Positions 1-8,071 of a stretch of 43,117 nucleotides of DNA are shown here, piece by piece. Within the stretch, counting starts at the first letter, position 1. Each line of letters opens with the position of its first letter. Where the stretch lies: NCBI RefSeq assembly GCF_007692535.1, contig NZ_REBW01000135.1:1-43117 (forward strand). Direction: 5' to 3'. Made by a program: the position numbers and the translations under genes. The notes beneath the pieces are model-generated. The model worked only from the letters and a program-made list of their open reading frames with translations. It was not told the origin of the DNA and ran no database searches. Origin of the DNA: Thioalkalivibrio sp. Its GTDB lineage: Bacteria; Pseudomonadota; Gammaproteobacteria; Ectothiorhodospirales; Ectothiorhodospiraceae.

Positions 1-56
1 CTATACCTTGTGGCGAAAGTGGTTTAGGCTTCTTGGATTAAGCCACTGATATCGCC

Positions 57-2132
57 ATGAACGCCATCGACTTCACCAACCCCGAGCTGTATCTCAACCG
101 CGAGCTGTCGCTGCTCGAGTTCAACCGGCGGGTGCTGGAACTCGCGCTGGACGAGAGCTACCCGCTGCTGGAGAGGCTGCGACTCCTGTGCATCTCCTCG
201 ACCAATCTCGACGAGTTCTTCGAGGTGAGGGTGGGTTCCCTGCGCCAGCAGGTGGCGCTCAACGTCCAGGCCCCGGGTCCCGACGGGCTGTCGGCTCAGG
301 AACAGCTGGCGAAGATCAGCGTGATCGCGCACCAGCTCGTCGCCGAGCAGTACCGCACCCTGAACCAGGTGCTGATTCCCGAGCTGGCCGAGAAGGAGAT
401 CCGCTTCATCCGGCGCACCCATTGGAACGAGGCGCAGCAGAACTGGCTGAAATCCTTCTTTCAGGAGCAGCTGCAGCCGGTATTGAGCCCGATCGGACTC
501 GATCCTGCGCATCCCTTCCCCCGCGTCCTGAACAAGAGTCTCAACTTCATCGTCACCCTGAAGGGCAAGGATGCCTTCGGACGCGAATCGCGCCGCGCCG
601 TGGTGCAGGCGCCGCGCTCCCTGCCCCGCGTGGTGCGCCTGCCGCGCGAGGTCGCCCAGGGGGACAACGACTTCGTGTTCCTGTCGTCGATCCTGCACGC
701 CCATGTGGGCGAGCTGTTCCAGGGCATGAAGCTCACCGGCTGCTACCAGTTCCGGCTGACGCGCAACTCCGATCTGTTCGTGCGCGAGGAGGAGATCGAC
801 GATCTGCTGAACGCCCTCGAAGGCGAGTTGCCGCAGCGCAACTACGGGGAGGCCGTCCGGCTGGAAATCGCGGACAACTGCCCGGAAGACGACGCCCGCT
901 TCCTGCTGGCGCACTTCAACCTGACCGAGAGCGAGTTGTACCAGGTGCACGGGCTGGTGAACCTGAACCGCCTGATCGCCGTGCACGACCTGGTCGACCG
1001 TACCGATCTGAAGTTTCCGCCCTTCATCCCCAGCCTGCCCAAGTACCACGGCGCCGGCATCAGCATCTTCGATGCGATCCGCAAACAGGAACTGCTGCTG
1101 CACCACCCCTACGAGTCCTTCATGCCGGTGATCGAGTTGGTGCGCCAGGCCGCGCGCGATCCGGCGGTGCTCGCGATCAAGCAGACGCTGTATCGCACCG
1201 GGACCCGATCGCAGCTGGTGGAACTGCTGATCGAGGCGGCGCAGTCGGGCAAGGAAGTCACGGTGGTGATCGAGCTGCGCGCGCGCTTCGACGAAGAGGC
1301 CAATATCGAACTCGCCAACCGCATGCAGGACGCGGGGGTGCACATCACCTATGGCGTCGTCGGCTACAAGACCCATGCGAAGATGGCCTTGGTGGTACGC
1401 CGCGACAACGACCAGATCACCCGCTATGCCCACCTCGGCACCGGCAACTACCATGCCGGCACGGCCAAGGCTTACACGGATTACGGGCTGCTCACCGCCG
1501 ACCCGGTCATCACCGAGGATGTACACCGGGTTTTCCAGCAACTGACGGGGCTGGGCAAGGTCTCGAAGCTGAAGGATCTACTGCAGGCTCCATTCACTCT
1601 GCATGCCGCGATCATCGAGCGGATCGAGCGCGAAACGGCACTCGCCGCTGCCGGCAAGGCCGCCGTGATCTCCGCGCGCATGAACTCGCTGATCGAACCA
1701 CAGGTCATCCACGCGCTGTACCAGGCCTCCAGTGCCGGGGTACAGGTCAAGCTGCTGGTGCGTGGAATCTGCTGCCTGCGTCCCGGGGTACCGGGGGTCT
1801 CGGAGAACATCGAGGTGCGATCGGTGCTTGGGCGCTTCCTCGAACACTCGCGCGTCTTCTACTTCGGCAACGATGGTCAGCCCGAATTATTCATGTCGAG
1901 TGCCGACTGGATGCCGCGTAACTTCTTCCGCCGGGTGGAGGTGGCGTTCCCGATCAAGGATCCGAAACTGCGCGAGCGCGCGGCGGAGGAGTCGCTGTTC
2001 TCGTACATGCGCGACAACACATCGGCCTGGGTGCTGCAGAAGGACGGCAGCTACCAGCGCCAGTCACCCGCCAACGGCGCGACGCCCTACTCCGTGCAGC
2101 ACGACCTCCTGGCGAGACTCGCAAACCGGTAA
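57..2132 (+). CDS. ppk1: Polyphosphate kinase 1
   Basis: Reversibly transfers the gamma phosphate of ATP to inorganic polyphosphate; in the family this is a cytoplasmic, often membrane-associated enzyme. The 691 residues match the usual PPK1 length. The N-terminal domain (about residues 12-115, LYLNRELSLLEFNRRV), the head domain and the two C-terminal phospholipase-D-like domains are all present. His459 in YAHLGTGNY matches the histidine that is autophosphorylated in PPK1, and a second conserved His sits near 597 in LEHSRVFYF; SADWMPRN follows. The ATG gives the standard MNAIDFTNPELYLNRE start. Only 56 bases precede it in the window and no convincing Pho box is seen there. It converges on ppx, so the polyphosphate synthase and hydrolase lie tail to tail. 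Identification is secure. Confidence 0.97.
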   Translation: MNAIDFTNPELYLNRELSLLEFNRRVLELALDESYPLLERLRLLCISSTNLDEFFEVRVGSLRQQVALNVQAPGPDGLSAQEQLAKISVIAHQLVAEQYRTLNQVLIPELAEKEIRFIRRTHWNEAQQNWLKSFFQEQLQPVLSPIGLDPAHPFPRVLNKSLNFIVTLKGKDAFGRESRRAVVQAPRSLPRVVRLPREVAQGDNDFVFLSSILHAHVGELFQGMKLTGCYQFRLTRNSDLFVREEEIDDLLNALEGELPQRNYGEAVRLEIADNCPEDDARFLLAHFNLTESELYQVHGLVNLNRLIAVHDLVDRTDLKFPPFIPSLPKYHGAGISIFDAIRKQELLLHHPYESFMPVIELVRQAARDPAVLAIKQTLYRTGTRSQLVELLIEAAQSGKEVTVVIELRARFDEEANIELANRMQDAGVHITYGVVGYKTHAKMALVVRRDNDQITRYAHLGTGNYHAGTAKAYTDYGLLTADPVITEDVHRVFQQLTGLGKVSKLKDLLQAPFTLHAAIIERIERETALAAAGKAAVISARMNSLIEPQVIHALYQASSAGVQVKLLVRGICCLRPGVPGVSENIEVRSVLGRFLEHSRVFYFGNDGQPELFMSSADWMPRNFFRRVEVAFPIKDPKLRERAAEESLFSYMRDNTSAWVLQKDGSYQRQSPANGATPYSVQHDLLARLANR

Positions 2133-2149
2133 CCGGGACCGCTCCCGGT
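2132..2149. terminator. Hairpin between convergent ppk1 and ppx
   Basis: A 7-bp perfect stem (ACCGGGA / TCCCGGT) with a 4-nt loop starts at the last base of the ppk1 stop codon and lies in the 32-bp gap between the two convergent genes. There is no T-tract, so a bidirectional terminator role is inferred from position only. Confidence 0.3.
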
Positions 2150-2164
2150 CCGATTGCCAGCGCT

Positions 2165-3691
2165 TCAACGCGCCTTCAGTGTGAAGCCCAGTCCCGCGAT
2201 CTGCTCCGCCTCGTTCTCCAGGTCCGCCGCGGTCAGCGGATGGTCCGCGAGCCAATCCGATGCAAATTCGAGGGCGATGCCGTTACGGGTCGCGGTGACC
2301 GCCTGGATCGGCACGGCTTCGTCGGTACGCGAACGGTGCAGCAGCACGGCCAGGCGCAGCAGGATGGCGAGCCGGATCAGGCGCTTGCGCCGCGCCTTGG
2401 GCTGTTCCTCGAACAGGTTTTCCTGCAGCCGTCGCCGGTGGGCACGCACCAGCAGGGCCATGTCCGACTGCTCCAGGCGCGAGAAACCCGGCAGGTCGGC
2501 ATGGGTCAGGATGTACTCACCATGCTTGTGATACCGGCTGTGCGCCAGCGCCAACCCGATCTCGTGCAACTCCGCGGCCCAGTTCAGCAGATCGCGCTCA
2601 CTGTCGCCGAGATTCCAGGTCTCCGCCACGGGCGCGAAGAGACGCTGCGCCTCCGCCATCACGCGGTCGGCATGGGCCGCATCCACGGCGAAGCGCTTGC
2701 GCAGGTGGTGACTCGTGCGTCCGCGCACGTCCTCGTGATGGAAACGCCCGAACAGGTCGTGCACCACACCCTCGCGCAGGGCGCCGTCGGAGGTGGTCAG
2801 ACGCTCGATCCCCAAGCCGCGGAAGGCACCGATGATCACGGCCAGCCCGCCGGCGATCACCGGGCGCCGATCGTCGCTCAGGCCGGACAGGTCCAGGCGG
2901 TCGATCTCTCCGACCTCGATCAACTGTGTACGCAGGGATTCAAGCCCGGACAGGCTCATCCCCGGCGTCTTCTCGATGCCGGTCTCGTGCAGGATCCGGT
3001 CCAGTGCTAGCAGCGTTCCCGACGAACCCAGGGCCTGTTCCCAGCCCAGGCTCCGGTATGCAGTCACGATCGGCTGCAGCTCCAGCTGCGCGTGCAGTTC
3101 GGCCTGGCGGAACCTCCGCGCGGTGATGCGGCCATCGGGGAAATGCAGCGCAGTGAAGGTCACGCAGCCCATCTGCAGGCTTTCCGCGAGCTGCGGCTCG
3201 AAGCGCTCCCCAATGATGAATTCCGTGCTGCCGCCGCCGATGTCGATCACCAGCCTGCGGCCGCCATCGTCGGCCAGGCTGTGGGCCACGCCCAGAAAGA
3301 TCAGCCGAGCCTCCTCGCGCCCGCCGATGATCTCGACCGGGTGCCCCAGCGCCTCCTCGGCGAGTTGCAGGAAGCGGCGCGCCGACCGCGCCTTGCGCAG
3401 GGTGTTCGTACCCAGGGCCCGCACACTGCCGAGCGGCAGGGTGCTCAGACGCTGGCCGAACCGACCCAGACACTCCAGCGCCCGTTGCTGGGCCTCCGCG
3501 GAGAGCCGGTTCCTGGCATCCAGCCCGCTTGCGAGCCGGACCGTCTCCTTCAGTCGGTCGACCACGATCACCTCGCCCTCGTGCCAGCGCGCGACGATCA
3601 TGTGAAAGCTGTTCGAACCCAGGTCCACCGCTGCGACGGTGTCGAATCCGCCCTGCCGTCTTCCCGCCCGGTCCGGTTTTTCTGCTGCCAT
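2165..3691 (-). CDS. ppx: Exopolyphosphatase (Ppx/GppA family)
   Basis: Releases orthophosphate from polyphosphate chain ends; GppA paralogues hydrolyse pppGpp. The 508-aa product has the ASKHA-fold phosphate-1 motif near the N-terminus (AAVDLGSNSFHMIVAR), the phosphate-2 motif IDIGGGSTEFIIG, and a C-terminal HD-like helical region (ELHEIGLALAHSRYHKHG), as in E. coli Ppx. I chose the ATG giving MAAEKPDRAGRRQGGF; the reading frame is open further upstream but that stretch overlaps sixA and has no family similarity. Its start lies 8 bases after the sixA stop, so the two are almost certainly co-transcribed. Context with ppk1 favours polyphosphate over pppGpp as main substrate, but the two activities cannot be separated by eye. 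Confidence 0.93.
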   Translation of the reverse strand: MAAEKPDRAGRRQGGFDTVAAVDLGSNSFHMIVARWHEGEVIVVDRLKETVRLASGLDARNRLSAEAQQRALECLGRFGQRLSTLPLGSVRALGTNTLRKARSARRFLQLAEEALGHPVEIIGGREEARLIFLGVAHSLADDGGRRLVIDIGGGSTEFIIGERFEPQLAESLQMGCVTFTALHFPDGRITARRFRQAELHAQLELQPIVTAYRSLGWEQALGSSGTLLALDRILHETGIEKTPGMSLSGLESLRTQLIEVGEIDRLDLSGLSDDRRPVIAGGLAVIIGAFRGLGIERLTTSDGALREGVVHDLFGRFHHEDVRGRTSHHLRKRFAVDAAHADRVMAEAQRLFAPVAETWNLGDSERDLLNWAAELHEIGLALAHSRYHKHGEYILTHADLPGFSRLEQSDMALLVRAHRRRLQENLFEEQPKARRKRLIRLAILLRLAVLLHRSRTDEAVPIQAVTATRNGIALEFASDWLADHPLTAADLENEAEQIAGLGFTLKAR

Positions 3692-3699
3692 CGTGTCCC

Positions 3700-4227
3700 C
3701 TAGAGCTTTCTCAGACCATACTGCGGAAGTTTCCAGATCAATTCCACAGCGCCCCGGCCCGGCCCATCGGGGATGCGCAGCGCGCAGGCGGCTCCCTTCT
3801 CCATCGGCACCGGGGCACCGCGCCCGCAGAGCCACTCTCCCAGCAGCAGGGACAGATCCGGCTCGTGCCCGACCAGTACGCCGGTTTGTCCGCGCCCCAA
3901 CCGCGGCTGCAGCCACTCTCCCAACGTGCCGGGATCCCAGGGTGGCAGCAGGAAGTCCGGGGCCTCTACCGGCCGGTCGAAAACTTCGGCGATCCCCTCC
4001 GCCGTCTGTCGCGCCCGCGTGTACGGGCTGCTCCAAAGGTGGTCCAGCGTACCCAGGAGCCGATGCAGGCCCGCGGCGGCGGCCCGATTGTGTTGCCGAC
4101 CCTCGGCGGTCAGTGGCCGCTCCCGATCCGGACGCCCCGTCTCCCGGCGGAACCGGTCGGGGTCACCCGCCTGGGCATGCCGGACCAGCACCAGGAGACG
4201 TTCGTGTACTTCGGGCATCGTCTTCAT
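3700..4227 (-). CDS. sixA: Phosphohistidine phosphatase SixA-like (histidine phosphatase superfamily)
   Basis: 175-aa, single-domain member of the histidine phosphatase (RHG) superfamily. The catalytic motif is VRHAQAG (His17), followed by the characteristic LTAEGRQ, then SPYTRARQTAE, and the second catalytic His in VLVGHEPDLS. The short length and domain order fit SixA, which in E. coli dephosphorylates phosphohistidine proteins, rather than cofactor-dependent phosphoglycerate mutase. A strong Shine-Dalgarno (GGGAGGGGAG) lies a few bases before the ATG; Met4 is an alternative start. It is the first gene of a two-gene unit with ppx, opposite ppk1, so a role in phosphate or polyphosphate metabolism is plausible. 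The true substrate cannot be told from sequence. Confidence 0.85.
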   Translation of the reverse strand: MKTMPEVHERLLVLVRHAQAGDPDRFRRETGRPDRERPLTAEGRQHNRAAAAGLHRLLGTLDHLWSSPYTRARQTAEGIAEVFDRPVEAPDFLLPPWDPGTLGEWLQPRLGRGQTGVLVGHEPDLSLLLGEWLCGRGAPVPMEKGAACALRIPDGPGRGAVELIWKLPQYGLRKL

Positions 4228-4388
4228 CGGCTCCCCTCCCGGTCACTGCGTGAAACATTCCGAGGTGTGGACATCGATCGGTCCTCCTGACGGGACGGCA
4301 CCCGTGCATCAACACGGCAGGAAAGCTACCATGAATGCCCAAAGCCTGCCGCGCTTCCAGGCCCAGAACCATCAGCCGAGATCCGTCC

Positions 4389-5171
4389 ATGTGCCGCCAC
4401 GTCGCTTATATCGGCCCGGAATTGTCGCTGCAGGAGATCCTTTTCCTGCCACCGCACAGCCTGGTGCGCCAGGCCAGCGAACCGGAGGAACTGCGTTATG
4501 CGCGCCTGAACGCGGACGGCTTCGGCTTCGGCTGGTACGGCGAGGACGACAACGCCGTGGTGTACCGCCGGGCCGACCCCATCTGGCAGGACCCGAACCT
4601 CGCCGAACTCGCGCGCAACCTCTATGCCGACCTCTGGCTCGCGGCCGTCCGCAGTGCCTCGCCGGGTTTTGGCGGCGATGTCGTGAATGCCCAACCGTTC
4701 GCACTCGGGGACCTGCTGTACAGCCATAACGGCCTGATCGAGGGCTTCCGTCCGGGGATCCGGCGGCAGATCCAGAACATCATCGAGCCGGAGGTCGAGG
4801 CGGACATCCTGGGCACGACCGACTCCGAGCATCTCTTCGCACTGATGCGCCAGTATCTGCTCGATGACGCGGATCTGAGCCTCGAGGGCGCGATGATCGA
4901 GGCCTTCTCGACGATCGAGTCCTGGCTCGGTTCGGATCGTGCCTTGCTGAACGTGATCCTGACCGATGGCGAACGGCTGGTCGCCAGTCGCCACGCGGTG
5001 AACGACGTCAGCCCCAGTCTCTATTACACCAGCGACGACGACAGCTTTCCCGAGGGCGCCGTCGTCATCGCCTCCGAGCCGCTGACCGAGCGCGAGCGCT
5101 GGCGCAGCATCCCGGAGGGTCATATCCTCGTGGTGGTGCCGGACGAACCGCCGGAACTGCTCGCACTGTGA
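4389..5171 (+). CDS. Class II glutamine amidotransferase, EgtC-like
   Basis: 260-aa N-terminal-nucleophile amidohydrolase. Translation from this ATG puts the catalytic Cys at position 2 (MCRHVAYIGP), which must become the free N-terminus after Met removal; this decides the start over an in-frame upstream Met. Family hallmarks are NADGFGFGWYG, NAQPFALGDLLYSHNG and TDSEHLFAL. The closest described relative I recognise is EgtC, which removes glutamate from gamma-glutamyl-hercynylcysteine sulfoxide in ergothioneine biosynthesis. No egtB or egtD homologue is in the window, so the substrate is unproven and other gamma-glutamyl amides remain possible. It stands alone between divergent sixA and the SIMPL gene. 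Confidence 0.82.
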   Translation: MCRHVAYIGPELSLQEILFLPPHSLVRQASEPEELRYARLNADGFGFGWYGEDDNAVVYRRADPIWQDPNLAELARNLYADLWLAAVRSASPGFGGDVVNAQPFALGDLLYSHNGLIEGFRPGIRRQIQNIIEPEVEADILGTTDSEHLFALMRQYLLDDADLSLEGAMIEAFSTIESWLGSDRALLNVILTDGERLVASRHAVNDVSPSLYYTSDDDSFPEGAVVIASEPLTERERWRSIPEGHILVVVPDEPPELLAL

Positions 5172-5239
5172 CGTCCGCCCCGTACCGGCGCACCCGCACA
5201 GTGCAGACTTTCACGCCGGCGGTCACTCCAGCGTACGTC

Positions 5240-5263
5240 TTCCGGGTGTGATCCGACCCGGAA
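5240..5263. terminator. Hairpin after the EgtC-like gene
   Basis: Perfect 8-bp inverted repeat (TTCCGGGT / ACCCGGAA) with an 8-nt loop in the gap before the SIMPL gene. No T-tract follows, so it could be a weak terminator or an mRNA-end hairpin. Confidence 0.35.
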
Positions 5264-5294
5264 ACGCTCATGCCCCCAGACGAGGCTCCCGACC

Positions 5295-6023
5295 ATGTTT
5301 CGACTGCCGTTTGCCCTGATCCTCATCGCGATTTTCTGCGCCGGCGCGCCCGTTGCATCGGCCGACGACGGGTCCACCCTGCTCAAGATCACTGCCCATG
5401 CCGAAAGCGAGATCGGGAACGACCTGATGACCATGCACCTCAAGGCGGAGCGGCGGGAAACCGAGGTGGCGCAGGCGACGGCCGCGGTCAACCAGCTGAT
5501 GCGCGATGGTCTCGAGCGCGCGATGCGGGTCCCTTCCATCGAAGCGCGCAGCCTGGGCTACAGCACATCCCCTGTGTACGACCGCGACCGCAGCCGTACC
5601 GAGCCGGTTGCCTGGCGGGTCGAGCAGAGTATCGAACTGAAGAGCAGGGATTTCGACAGGCTCACGGAGATGGCGGCCGAACTGCAGGGCCTGGGACTCG
5701 CGATCACGCAGATCCACTTTTCCATCAGCCCGGAGACACGCGCGGCGTACCAGCAGGACCTGCTGCTCGAGGCCATCCGGAAGTGGCAGCGCATCGCCCA
5801 GGAGATGGGGGCTGCCATCGGCGCCTCGCACATCTTCCCGCGGAAACTCAGGATGGCGGATGACGGATTCCCGATGCCCCGACCGATGCTGGCGATGCGA
5901 GCGATGGAAGAGGCCGACGCGGCTCCCGCGCTGGAGGCCGGACGGTCGACGCTGCGGGTCACGGTCTCTGGCGAGGCCCGTGCCTACGGGGCCGCCACAC
6001 TGCGGACCCTGGACCGCCGCTGA
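5295..6023 (+). CDS. SIMPL-domain (DUF541) periplasmic protein
   Basis: 242 aa with a clear N-terminal signal peptide (hydrophobic residues 4-18, cleavage likely around APVASA-DDG), followed by one SIMPL domain. Family features visible are the leading LKITAHAESEI strand, the paired-strand and helix region with AVNQLMRDGLERAM, the SLGYSTSPVYD segment, AWRVEQSIELKSRDFDRL, and the C-terminal LRVTVSGEARAYG. SIMPL proteins are widespread periplasmic proteins (E. coli YggE is one, linked to oxidative stress); the molecular activity of this one is unknown. It ends 61 bases before a convergent gene. It has no operon partner on its strand, so the neighbours give no further clue. Confidence 0.85.
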   Translation: MFRLPFALILIAIFCAGAPVASADDGSTLLKITAHAESEIGNDLMTMHLKAERRETEVAQATAAVNQLMRDGLERAMRVPSIEARSLGYSTSPVYDRDRSRTEPVAWRVEQSIELKSRDFDRLTEMAAELQGLGLAITQIHFSISPETRAAYQQDLLLEAIRKWQRIAQEMGAAIGASHIFPRKLRMADDGFPMPRPMLAMRAMEEADAAPALEAGRSTLRVTVSGEARAYGAATLRTLDRR

Positions 6024-6084
6024 GAGCCCACTCGGATCGTCCCCCGGGGCATGCAACCTCCGGGGATTCCCTGCTCTGCGTCGG

Positions 6085-6759
6085 TCAGGGCGCCAGCAGC
6101 AACTCCAGCTCGCCCTCGCGGACCTCCAGCGCTTCGATGCCCGCGCCGAACCCGCCGAGGCCGCTGGTCGCGAGCAGATCGTTTCCTTTCCAGCCTCCCA
6201 GCCAGGCATCCGGCAGGGGGACCCCACCGACACTGATCCCGAGCAACCGCGCCTCGAGCCGCTCATCCCGTGTCAGCAGCTGCAGTCCGGTCCGAACACG
6301 CAGGCTGCGTCCCCCGAGCAGGGGCAGGTCCTCGGGCACGTCGATCAGGAAACTCGCGCTGACCTGACCCGGCGACAGCCGTATTGCAGCCCGTCCGGCC
6401 AGCGCGGGATCGCGGGCGATCGCGGCGTTGAGTTCACGCTCGGTAAAGCGAATCCTGCGCTCGTCCGGATCCTCGGCATAGATCTCGGGCACCAGGGCGC
6501 GATCGGCATCGTCTTCCGGGGCCGGCGACGGCATCGCTTCCGGACGCGGCTCAGCGACCGCGGCATCGCGCAACGCCGCCAGCTTGAGATCCAGTGCCCG
6601 CTGCTCCTGCGGCGTCAGGGTCACCGGGACATCGCGCTGGGCCTGCAGCAGATAGGCGATCCAGGCACCCGCCAGGATCAGCAGCAGGACCAACAGGACG
6701 ACCAGCACCCAGGCCAGGCGTGGCGATCGGTCTGTTTTCACGGGCGGGGTTCTGTCCAC
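6085..6759 (-). CDS. Membrane-anchored hypothetical protein
   Basis: 224 aa of unknown function. Residues about 14-38 form one strong transmembrane segment after a basic N-terminus, giving N-in/C-out topology. A Pro/Ala/Glu-rich linker (about 60-85) leads to a beta-rich periplasmic domain with FTERELNAAIA, IRLSPGQVSASFLIDVPED and LPDAWLGG. The arrangement, an initial helix motif then strands ending in a short buried tail, resembles small lipid-binding-like anchored proteins such as the YpmS/DUF2140 type, but I cannot assign a family with confidence. It converges on the SIMPL gene and is divergent from the Sel1-repeat gene with 78 bases between starts. Confidence 0.7.
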   Translation of the reverse strand: MDRTPPVKTDRSPRLAWVLVVLLVLLLILAGAWIAYLLQAQRDVPVTLTPQEQRALDLKLAALRDAAVAEPRPEAMPSPAPEDDADRALVPEIYAEDPDERRIRFTERELNAAIARDPALAGRAAIRLSPGQVSASFLIDVPEDLPLLGGRSLRVRTGLQLLTRDERLEARLLGISVGGVPLPDAWLGGWKGNDLLATSGLGGFGAGIEALEVREGELELLLAP

Positions 6760-6837
6760 GAGTCCTGCACCTATTTTCTGCAGCCTGCGACGGTAAACGG
6801 TAGCATAGGACCGTCACATCGGCATTGGAGCGGATTC

Positions 6838-7695
6838 ATGCGCGCGGCCCTCCTCATCGTGTTGGCCTTTCTTTTGGCGACCCCCGGCTACGCCGGCCCA
6901 CAGGCCTTCAGCCCGGAGGTCGCGGCCGACCTGAGCGCCGAAGAACAGCGGCTCGAAGCCGAACGCCACCTGGCGCTGGAACCACCGGACCTGGTGGAGG
7001 CCCGGCGCTGGCTGGAGAGTGCTGCGGAAGGCGGCTCGGTCGAGGCCATGGCGGCGGCCGGCTGGCTCTACGAACAGGGTCTGGGCGTGGAGCCGGATGC
7101 CACCCGCGCGCTCGAGTACTACACGCAGGCCTATGAAGCGGGTGAGAACGAATACGGGTTGCGCATCGGCTGGTTGCATATCCAGGGTCTCGGGATGGAG
7201 CCGGACCGGGCTGAGGGAGAGGCCTGGTTCCGCCGGGTGATCGAGGAGCGCGACGACAGCGCTGCACGCCTCGCGCTGGGAACGATGCTGATCGCCGACG
7301 CCGCCGCCAGCCTGCGTCCCGACCGAGCCATCGAAGCGCGCGATCTGCTCGATCGTGCCCTACAGGACGGCATCACCGAGGCGGCGTACTATCTGGCTCA
7401 GATCCACGTCGAAGGGATCGGCAACCTGCCCGCCGACCCGCGGCGCGCCGCCTACTACATGCGGATCGGCGCCGAGGCTGGCAATCCCGAAATGCAGGGC
7501 TGGCTGGCCCTGCTGCACGCCCGCGGCGATGGCGTTCCGATGGACCTGGTCGAGGCACACAAGTGGGCCAGTCTCGCGGCGTCGGGAGGAGATACGACCG
7601 GTGAACGGCTTCGGCGGGAACTGGCAACCCACCTCGACCAGGCGGAACTGCTCGAGTCCCGGCGCAGGGCACTGCAATGGCTGAACGAGCAATGA
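6838..7695 (+). CDS. Sel1-repeat (TPR-like) secreted protein
   Basis: 285 aa with an N-terminal signal peptide (RAALLIVLAFLLATPGYA). The rest consists of tandem Sel1-like repeats, recognisable by their A-x-x-x-L-G-x-x-Y/H-x-x-G-x-G pattern: MAAAGWLYEQGLGVEPD, LRIGWLHIQGLGMEPD, AYYLAQIHVEGIGNLPAD, GWLALLHARGDGVPMD. Repeats are spaced about 36 residues apart, with one degenerate unit in the middle (AARLALGTMLIADAAA). Such solenoids mediate protein-protein contacts in the periplasm or envelope. The ATG was chosen for its Shine-Dalgarno-like GGAG 8 bases upstream and because it starts the signal peptide; the frame is open far upstream but overlaps other genes. Partner unknown. Confidence 0.85.
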   Translation: MRAALLIVLAFLLATPGYAGPQAFSPEVAADLSAEEQRLEAERHLALEPPDLVEARRWLESAAEGGSVEAMAAAGWLYEQGLGVEPDATRALEYYTQAYEAGENEYGLRIGWLHIQGLGMEPDRAEGEAWFRRVIEERDDSAARLALGTMLIADAAASLRPDRAIEARDLLDRALQDGITEAAYYLAQIHVEGIGNLPADPRRAAYYMRIGAEAGNPEMQGWLALLHARGDGVPMDLVEAHKWASLAASGGDTTGERLRRELATHLDQAELLESRRRALQWLNEQ

Positions 7696-7729
7696 TTTCT
7701 TTTAATCAATTCAGGAAGGAGCCTAATCC

Positions 7730-7912
7730 ATGATTGAAATTTCTGGTCTCCTCGGTCTGGTACTGCTGGTCCTGGTCATCTGGGCCATCGTCAGCACAGT
7801 ACAGAGCGGCGCCTCCACCGGCACGAAGGTGATCTGGATCGTAGTCCTGGTGCTACTGCCCCTGCTGGGCTTCATCCTCTGGCTGATCTTCGGACCGCGC
7901 GCGGGCCGCTAA
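7730..7912 (+). CDS. Small membrane protein, PLDc_N-like
   Basis: 60 aa made of two hydrophobic helices (about residues 5-22 and 33-53) separated by a short polar turn, ending LWLIFGPRAGR. The pattern I-W-I-V-V-L-V-L-L-P-L-L-G-x-x-L-W-x-I-F-G matches the N-terminal membrane domain found in cardiolipin synthases (PLDc_N), here as a stand-alone protein. A strong AGGAAGGAG Shine-Dalgarno precedes the ATG. It follows the Sel1 gene by 34 bases on the same strand and may share its transcript. Stand-alone PLDc_N proteins have no firmly known function. Confidence 0.8.
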   Translation: MIEISGLLGLVLLVLVIWAIVSTVQSGASTGTKVIWIVVLVLLPLLGFILWLIFGPRAGR

Positions 7913-7957
7913 CTTTCATGGTCCTGCGCCACCCCTGACGATGAAAAGCCGCAAACT

Positions 7958-8010
7958 GTAGGTGGGGTTAGCCCAAAGGGCGTAACCCGACGGGTCTCGC
8001 ACCCACCTAC
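7958..8010. repeat. Palindromic intergenic repeat (REP-like)
   Basis: Outer arms GTAGGTGGG and CCCACCTAC are perfect 9-bp inverted repeats. Nested inside is a second hairpin, GGGTTAGCCC-AAA-GGGCGTAACCC, paired except for one bulged base. The two-tier structure lies between the convergent PLDc_N-like and malQ genes. It resembles the GGTGGGTTA...TAACCCACC family of intergenic palindromes scattered in many gammaproteobacterial genomes. It may also stop transcription from either side. Confidence 0.7.
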
Positions 8011-8071
8011 GGCCGCAAAACAGCGTCGTCCCCGGCACAGCGATCGGCTAACGCGTTTTCCGCAGCGCCGA

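Noticed and set aside
2165-4036. An N-terminally extended 623-aa exopolyphosphatase
   Set aside because: The first 115 residues overlap sixA in another frame and have no family similarity; the ASKHA fold begins right after the downstream ATG.
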